Below, piece by piece: positions 40,901-49,032 of a stretch of 64,000 nt of DNA. The stretch spans positions 1 through 64,000 of the forward strand of contig JAGEOH010000226.1 of the NCBI GenBank assembly GCA_032207245.1, in the 5' to 3' direction. Under the pieces are notes generated by a model, which did not search any database, had not been told where the DNA came from, and saw nothing but the letters and a program-made list of their open reading frames with translations. The number at the start of each line of letters is the position of its first letter. Positions within the stretch are counted from its first letter, which is position 1. Origin of the DNA: Pardosa pseudoannulata (lineage: Eukaryota > Arthropoda > Arachnida > Araneae > Lycosidae). Made by a program: the position numbers and the translations under genes.

Positions 40901-43900
40901 TCGGGTTTTTATTTAAACTACTTCTGAATTTCGCCGTTATTAGATAGGGCATTAATTTTGGTACCGTTCCTTGTTTGTTGCTTTCTTCAGTTGTTAGAGG
41001 TTTCGTTTTAAGGTATTTGGGTTGACTCAGTCTAAGTTTTTCCGCTCCTGTCTCCTGTTCTGCATCTGAATCGCTCTCGATGCTACCCTCTTGGTTCTTG
41101 AAGAAACGAGAATGTGCCTCATCGCCTTTGTTTTAACCTTTACTGATGAACACTGTTATCTGAATAGAATTGAGAAGAATAGAGACTGTTCCCTTAAGAG
41201 AAAAAGGAGTTGATATAGATGACTGTAGTAGCACAATTATCAACAGTATTTATTCGTGACTAGTTAATATCAGTGTAGAGGTAATGATCCTGGCTATGCA
41301 CATTTGCACTAATTATCAAGCACAACTTGCAGCACGTAGGATAAATTCAATTCTTTAGATACAAAACACTGTGTAGAGGATAGCAGGGAAGGACACGTAA
41401 TTTTCTCCCTTCGGTTCTTCATTCTTGAGGGGCGCTGGTTCTTCGATGGAGAAATTCCCCTTTAGTACTAGGGGGACGCTTTGTTAAATTATTCAAACAA
41501 AGGAAAGTTAAATAATTTCACATGAATTTAACAGTAAATGCTGTTGAGAAAGCTGAATAAAGTGATACGATAGCAAAAGCAAACCGGTGAAAACGAGTTA
41601 AAAACATGGAGCACAAAAATATGCCAAAATATTTATCCCCTTGAAGTATTTTTAGAGCAACATTTTGAAAACCTACAAAATAGTAGGTTTATAAATGTTA
41701 GCTTGAGTATTAAAATTTGGCCAACTGCTTAAAAAGTTCTACAATTATGTAAGAAGGATTTTAAAAGTGTAATTTTCCGCACCCTCTGACTAGCTAGTTT
41801 CAGAGGGGTCCAAATCGATTGTGCCTCCATTCATCAGGAAAACACCACTCCATTCTAATCAATAATTGACCATTTTCTGCCTCACACTATACCTTTTTTT
41901 TCTTAATATTTTTGGTTATTAATATTGACTTTGAAACCATTTAATCCTTTACTGTAATGTTTGCAATGAAATTCTTTTGCCAGATGCTTCTTTCTTCAAG
42001 TTCTGAACGAACGTATTACAAATTCATATTTCAAATATAGTCTTTTCAACTTACGTTCATCTCGCTTAGATGTGCAACGTGACCGCCCCTATCCTAATAA
42101 CCTAAATTAATATTGAAATACTAAATCAAGTATTAGATATAAACTCATAATTATGCCACCTAATATTTTGCTATTTAATTTCAGTTACAAAATCTCAGTA
42201 ACTTCTACGAACAGAATTATTTGTTCTCAATTTTAAAAATTAGCTTAACCTTTCCACCGAAGCATTAAAATCATGGCATATATGCCTCAGTCACTGCTTC
42301 TTTCTGAAAAGGTAAAACATAAATATACGAAAAACCTAACTAGTTTAAATAATTATTTTTAACTTCTGGGTGGGTTACAGAAATGAAGACTTTTTAAAAT
42401 TTTATATAGACGTAAAATTATAAAGTAAAAAATATCGAAATACTATTGATTTTGTAGTTACATATATTAAATAAAATTCAAGCACTACCTAAATGTAGTT
42501 TATTTCATGAAGTACTTGTAACATGAACTGTATTGTGAACGCATATAGACATAGCATATCTTCTTCTACATTGTTCGTTAAGGTATTTATAAAATATATA
42601 TACATAGATGTAACCATTGCCTGCTCTAGAGGGGGAAAGTTACTCTCAAACTAAAAGAATAAATCTTACTAATGTAGAATAATTTTCTGAGTGTTACAAT
42701 TTGTAAAAATATTGATTTTTCCCCCATGAAGGGGTTAATAAAAAGAAATGAAGTGAGCTGAAGAAGATTTGGGCCGGATTCAGAGGTTGTTTCTGTGTGT
42801 GGATATTATAAAGTTTCTCTGACTTATTAATATTTGTTTTCGACTACCATACGGAATAGTTATTTTAGATACACTCATGTCCATAAAGTAAGGATAATTC
42901 AGAATCACACAGAAATTCAGCTCTAAAATAAAAATTTCACCTGTAGAATTATCACACGCATCTTGAAGAAGAATATGCAAATTGCAGAAAACCACCAGAT
43001 GGCGCGGATAGTGCGTCACAATGACGAGAGTGTATGAAAGGGGTATATAAGGAATGGTAGCAAAGAAGTAAAATTGTTCACAAGCGCTTTAAAAGCCTTT
43101 CAGTGCGATAACCGCATAGTTATGGCACAAAGGAAGCATTTGGATGATTTTTTACGTGGTAGAATTATCGGACTACTGGAATGTGAACGTACCCAGCTGG
43201 AAGTATCCGAGGAACTTGGAATCGCCCAGAGTGTCATCTCCAGGCTTTGGCAACGATTCAAACATGATGGTAATGTGAGTAGATGTTACAGCACAGGTCG
43301 CCCCCGAGTTACTACGCCGAATGATGACCGGTATTTGGCAGTTACTGCCAAAAGAAACAGACGGAGCACAGCATCAGACCTGTCTCGTCAGCTCTCTTCA
43401 GCTACCGGTACGACAGTTTCAAGGCAGACCGTGTACAGACGCTTAGGGAACATTACTCTATATGCTCGTAGGCCTGTCAGATGTGTTCCCCTTACCGCAA
43501 CTCACTGTCGCCTGCGATTATGCTGGGCTAGAGAACATGCATTGTGGACACCGCAACAGTGGTCTTGTGTGATGTTTTCCGACGAGTCCAGGTTTAGTTT
43601 ACATTCTGATTCTCGCCGGACTTTCATATGGAGAGCGCCAGGTACCCGTTACTACCAAGAGAACACCATTGAAAGACACCGTTAAGGTGGTGCAGGATGG
43701 CTCGTTTGGGGAGGAATTATTCTTGGTTCCAGAACTGACCTGCATGTTCAGAGTGTAACGATGACAGGCCACATCTATCGGGATGTCATTCTGGAACAAC
43801 ATGTACGTTTGTTTCGGGGCGCCATGGGTCCTGAATTTCTGTATATGGATGACAACGCCCGACCTCACAGTGCAAACATTGTAGACGAATTCCTTCAATC

Positions 43901-46900
43901 GGAGGATATCGCCCGTATGGATTTTTCAGCATACTCACCGGACTTTAATCCAATAGAGCATGTGTGGGACATGCTTGGCCGACGAATTGCAGCCCGTCAA
44001 CCCCCTTCCAACTGTCTATCGGAACTTCGGAGGACATTGCTTGATGAGTGGTGTAATTTTCCCCAAGATCAGATTGATAATCTGATACTCAGCATGCGTA
44101 GGCGTTGTAACGCTTGTATTGCATCGTCCGGGAGACATACTCCGTATTAACCATCATACTAACCATGTTATACTGTTTTCTGTAAATAGGTTCTTTTTTG
44201 AAATTTGCTCCAGGGCGTAAAAATCGCAATTTTTATTAATTATGTCAAACATATAGCATCTTTTTTGCTCTTTACCTTTTGTTTAATAAATAGACTTTAC
44301 AAATAAGTGAAATTTGTTTTGCTTTTGTCTCTTTCATTGCCTGAACTTCATTATCCTTAATTTATGGACATGAGTGTAAATAGACGCAACTGACTAATAT
44401 CATAAAAATAATTTGATGCATTCTCTGTCTTTGTCCTTATCGTATTTCGTGTTTTCTTTCTCTAGGTTTTGAGCTATTGCCCAAAAGATATGACTGCTGA
44501 CATTTGTGTTCATTTGAACCGCAAAGTGTTCAACGAGCATCCAGCATTTCGTTTAGCCAGTGACGGTTGCCTCCGAGCCCTGGCCATGTATTTTACAATG
44601 GAGCACAGTGCTCCCGGAGATTTGTTATACCACACTGGAGAAAGCATTGATACTTTGTGCTTTGTTGTAACAGGATCACTGGAAGTAATCCAAGACGACG
44701 AGGTCGTTGCAATTCTCGGTAAGAACCTGCCCTACAAAATCTTCAATTTGGAAATAAGTTTATTTAATTAAAAAACCCACTAAGTAAATGAAAAGTAATA
44801 ATAAAAATTAATTAATTAATAGTAATAAATTTTTAATAAATTAAATAAATGTAAATAAAATAATAAAATGAATAAATTAAATAAAAATAATACAAAAAAT
44901 GAAGTAAAAAAATAAGCTTTTTATTAAAAACTCCTTTTTCTACCTCTTTCTTTATTGTGATTTGCTCTTGTCTGGCCCATTTCCTCGTACTTGCTTTCTT
45001 GGTTCGATTTAAGTCCTCACTCAGTCTCCTACAGACCCCTGAGTTCCCTTGCATTAAGAATGCTGTTATTTTCAAGCATCTGTCTGCTCCTTTACTATTA
45101 CTTTTTGTGCCTTACTTACGTTAGCTTTGCATTTTATGCTTTAACTCTTTCAGTTAAACCATACAAAGGAGATTAAAAGGTTAGAATTTCTGGCTGCAAT
45201 TTTTTTTAAGAAAGCTTCAAAAATATTTCAAATTTTCATATATGTTGGAGAGCTAAAATGTGTAACATATTTTTGTAACAAAGATTTTTTTTACAATTTA
45301 AATCAGGGTTTCTTACACATTTTGGTGTGGGGACCTCATAATATTTTGAAAACTTTTGTGGGAATCCATATTCATTGCACAAATCTGAAACACATGTGAG
45401 TAAAACTGTCAGTTTCTTCACTTGAATTGTAACATGCTATAGCGGATTTAGGTTCTAAACTTTAATTTTTAATTCAGACCTAGAACAATCTGAAAATTTT
45501 AAATAAGTATCCAACTTAAAAAGCGAATACAATAATAAATTGAATTGAATTACTTGTGTCAATTGAAACATGTCTGTCCATTAAGTGTAGCTTCTTCGAA
45601 GGTGACTACTGAGAAAACTGCAGAGCGCACTTGTCGCCAAAACACTCGAATTGTGCTTACGCTTTCAAGAACTAATGTCACGTGAAAAGCAAGTAAAATG
45701 AACGTTTCTATTGTCAAAATGTTTTTAGGTTTTTTATAAGTTGCCTTTATCAATTCTCAGATACATTGTGTATAAATACTTGCTAACTGTAAAATTATTA
45801 TATATGTTAAACAAGTATCAAAATTGCTGAAATTTGGCGATCCACATTTTAAGGAACTCTGATTTAGATGGTAAGAACAGGTTATCAGAAAAATGAGTTT
45901 TCAAAAACATTGAAAAAGAAATTTGTGAAGATAAATCTTGATTCAATTACAGTTTTTCCATGGTAATGAAATTTTTTTTCAAATGACACTGTAAATTAGG
46001 TTTTCTCCGTCTCCATCAACCTCTCGCAACTGTTTTTGGTGCAAGATTAACTAATTTGTACGTTTTTCTTTACTTTTATGATCTCTTAAATATACTAGGG
46101 ACTCATTGTTTATAAGGAGCAGAACACCTGAAAAAATGGGGACAACATTTATTCCAGCATTAGTTTTGAGAGAACTCAAGTCGGATAATACTCCTTTATC
46201 TAGTATTTTACGGCTGGGAAATGAGGTATTAAAAATGAGATGAGAAAATAACGACAATATTTTAAAAATAATAATTTTAATATATTACATATATACATAT
46301 ATGTGTGTATGTGTATGTAATATAGACAAATAAAAGCTAATTAAACTTATGTATGAAAAGTTGATAAAGTATTATCCCTAATACGTTATAAATTTATTCA
46401 AACTAAGAAAAAATGTATTAAAATAGCATTCCCAAATGCCATTGAAATGAAGATGTAAAGTGATAGAAATGCGAAAACTAAATGCAAAATCTGAAATTTC
46501 GAAAAATGAATGTGGTGTGAAATGTTTGCTTACGCCGTTGGAGAATTGGGATTCCAATGTTGTCATAAAACGTTTTGGTAGAAACGTAAGCTAAAAATAT
46601 TGAAAAAATGACCGCAGAAAGGAATTTCTCCTCAAAAATACGTAATGTGCTGAATTTATAGCAGAGCAGTTTGAAGTTATTAAAAATTACAGAAGGTAAT
46701 GAAACGAAGTCATTTTGTTTTAAATATTAATTTATATTTAATTAAAATTTATTAAAGATTAATGCTACCATCTACATAAATATTACATATTTTTTAAGCA
46801 AGGAAGGTGATATTTAGAATAATTCATAAATAAAAATGGAAATAAATTAAGTTAGTAATTTCCATTTCTATTAACTAAATATTAAATAGAAGAAATTATT

Positions 46901-48999
46901 AAGATACAGAGTCAAACTAATGTTACAATGTTTTTAAGACTTTATATAAGATACTAAATGTAAACGATATTATATTTGATAATATTAGATGCATTTATAG
47001 AATGTTTTTATAATCAACGAGAATTCTATTACTTGGTAAAACATTAATTTAACTTTATTGTATAATGTGTGAAAATCATATTAAATGAAAAAATGAAGTT
47101 AAACATTTTTCAATTAATATAAACAATTTACTACCCATCCATCCCAACCTCCTGTTAATATCATCTTCCTTCCCAACCATTTATTTTTTTAATAATATAA
47201 ACAATGAAAATTAGGAAATAAATAATTTTTTTTAGGAAAGTCAGAGCTGGATGTTTTTATTTTTGAAGTTTTTGATTTTAAATAAATGATATTTCTAAAT
47301 CGAGGCAAGATGTTAATGTGTTTCCATTGTGATAGTTTGATTCGCTTTGTGGCACGTTTCTCTAGCTTCTGAATGAATAAAGGAGCCACTTTTGTAGTTC
47401 CTTCTTACTTTAATTAAAATGTGGTCAATTGTGTTAATTATTGAATTGAAAGTCATTACGTTTATCAGTGCTTAGTTTATTACCAATTAATGGAGTTTGA
47501 AATCTCAAAATTGTGTGTTATTAGAATGACTGCAAGCCCAGAATCGGAGTGCTCTTAAGTTACAAAAAGTTTCCATTAATTTATTAATTTCGACTAATGA
47601 AACTTTGGAGCAAAAATAATAAGATTCATTTTTTAAAATATAGCATAATTCTTTAAAATTGAATTTAAAAAATTTTTTTAAACGCTCCTCACGCTTTAAT
47701 TTAACATTTTTTTCTCTAAATTTCCCTTTTCTATTATTACTTAAAAATCTATCGACGTTTGGGTCGATTGATTGAATTGTTAATTTCTAGGAATTGGTTT
47801 TGACAGTTAATGGAGTTTTCTATAAATATGTCGAAAATGAATGCGTGCACATATTTCTTTTCATGTGCATTAAGATTAAGTAGAAATGTTATAAGATTTT
47901 AGAAAATTAAGAAAATTTGAAATACATAAAAAAATACTCCTTTAGATAAAAAGCCATTTTATTTACTTGTCATTGATTCTTAATCTTTTATTGCTATTTG
48001 TAACTTTTTAATTGCGTATTACATATACGTTATTTTTCTAGTACTGTGGTTTTCCAGTAATATATCATTAAACATCAATACTTCAAAAGAAAATTTTTTT
48101 GGCCCGATTTTTGGTAGTTCATTAATTGAAAACATAATTGACAGGAAAATGACATTTTTCTAAATTTCTCAGAATATTTCTCGGTTGGATGTGAGACACA
48201 AAGGTTTATTGGACTGGTAATTACAAAAGAAGTATGTGGTAGTTTTTGAAACGTATCGGATCTTACGACAGGTCTTCGCAACACATTTTGCTTGGGTTCA
48301 GAAAATTGTTTCGTTGATAAAATTAAAACTGCAGACTTTTATACGGACCCATATGAAGAGAAAATGGAAAGAAGCTGTTTTCTTAAAATAAAAGTTGTTA
48401 TTGAAAATGAAATGTTACTAAATTTATTACAATTAACAAATGAATTCGTTGATTTTGAAATTTGAATTTGAATTAGGTAAAGGTGATGTTTTCGGTGATG
48501 CCTTTTGGAAAGAACCTACAATAGGACAGTCATGCGCCAATGTCCGAGGATTGACATATTGTGATCTCCATTCCATCAAGAGAGATAAATTACTTGAAGT
48601 GCTCAACTTCTACCATGCCTTTGCCAATTCATTCGCTAGGAATCTAGTTCTCACATATAACCTTCGGCACAGGGTAAGATTATTTTTATTTTAGAAGGAT
48701 TGTCAATCAGATAGATTTAGTCTAAAGTATGAGTATGTTCAATCGGGAAGATAGAATATCTCCTCTTTGTGACACTCGAAATGGTTTCAAGGGATTGTAA
48801 CCTTGCAGTGCATCGAGTCCCAATGAAACTGTATTCAGGTTATTTCTAAGCCTTAGAGCGATAAATATTAAATGGAATAAATATTGAGAAGGAAGTTTCC
48901 CATTTTAAATTATGTAATCTGCATCACAAGGGTGTTGAATAGTTTTAGAGGTTTAAACTTCCTATATTTCCAAGAATTTACTGAAATTTGCAAAAGAAT

Positions 49000-49032
<33 letters not shown>

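Larger units (their letters stand above)
33060..41460 (-). mobile_element. Non-LTR retrotransposon (I/R1-like group with RNase H), interrupted
   Basis: On the minus strand, from right to left, it reads a 5' region, ORF1 (coiled-coil part, then a zinc-knuckle part), and ORF2 with endonuclease, reverse transcriptase and RNase H. Excluding the 3.1 kb insertion at 37134-40218 it is about 5.3 kb, close to full length for this group. ORFs carry scattered stops and frameshifts, so it is inactive. Outer limits are approximate because no target duplication or poly(A) tail could be fixed. Confidence 0.8.
30601..44465 (+). other. Large eag intron filled with nested transposons
   Basis: 13.9 kb, the longest intron in the gene here. 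In order it holds a SINE (about 31715-31875), an AT-rich stretch with TAAA-type simple repeats (about 32380-32600), a minus-strand non-LTR element (33060-41460) split by a hAT-like element (37134-40218) with its own SINE, AT-rich DNA (41461-42871), and a Tc1 element (42872-44376). Confidence 0.9.
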
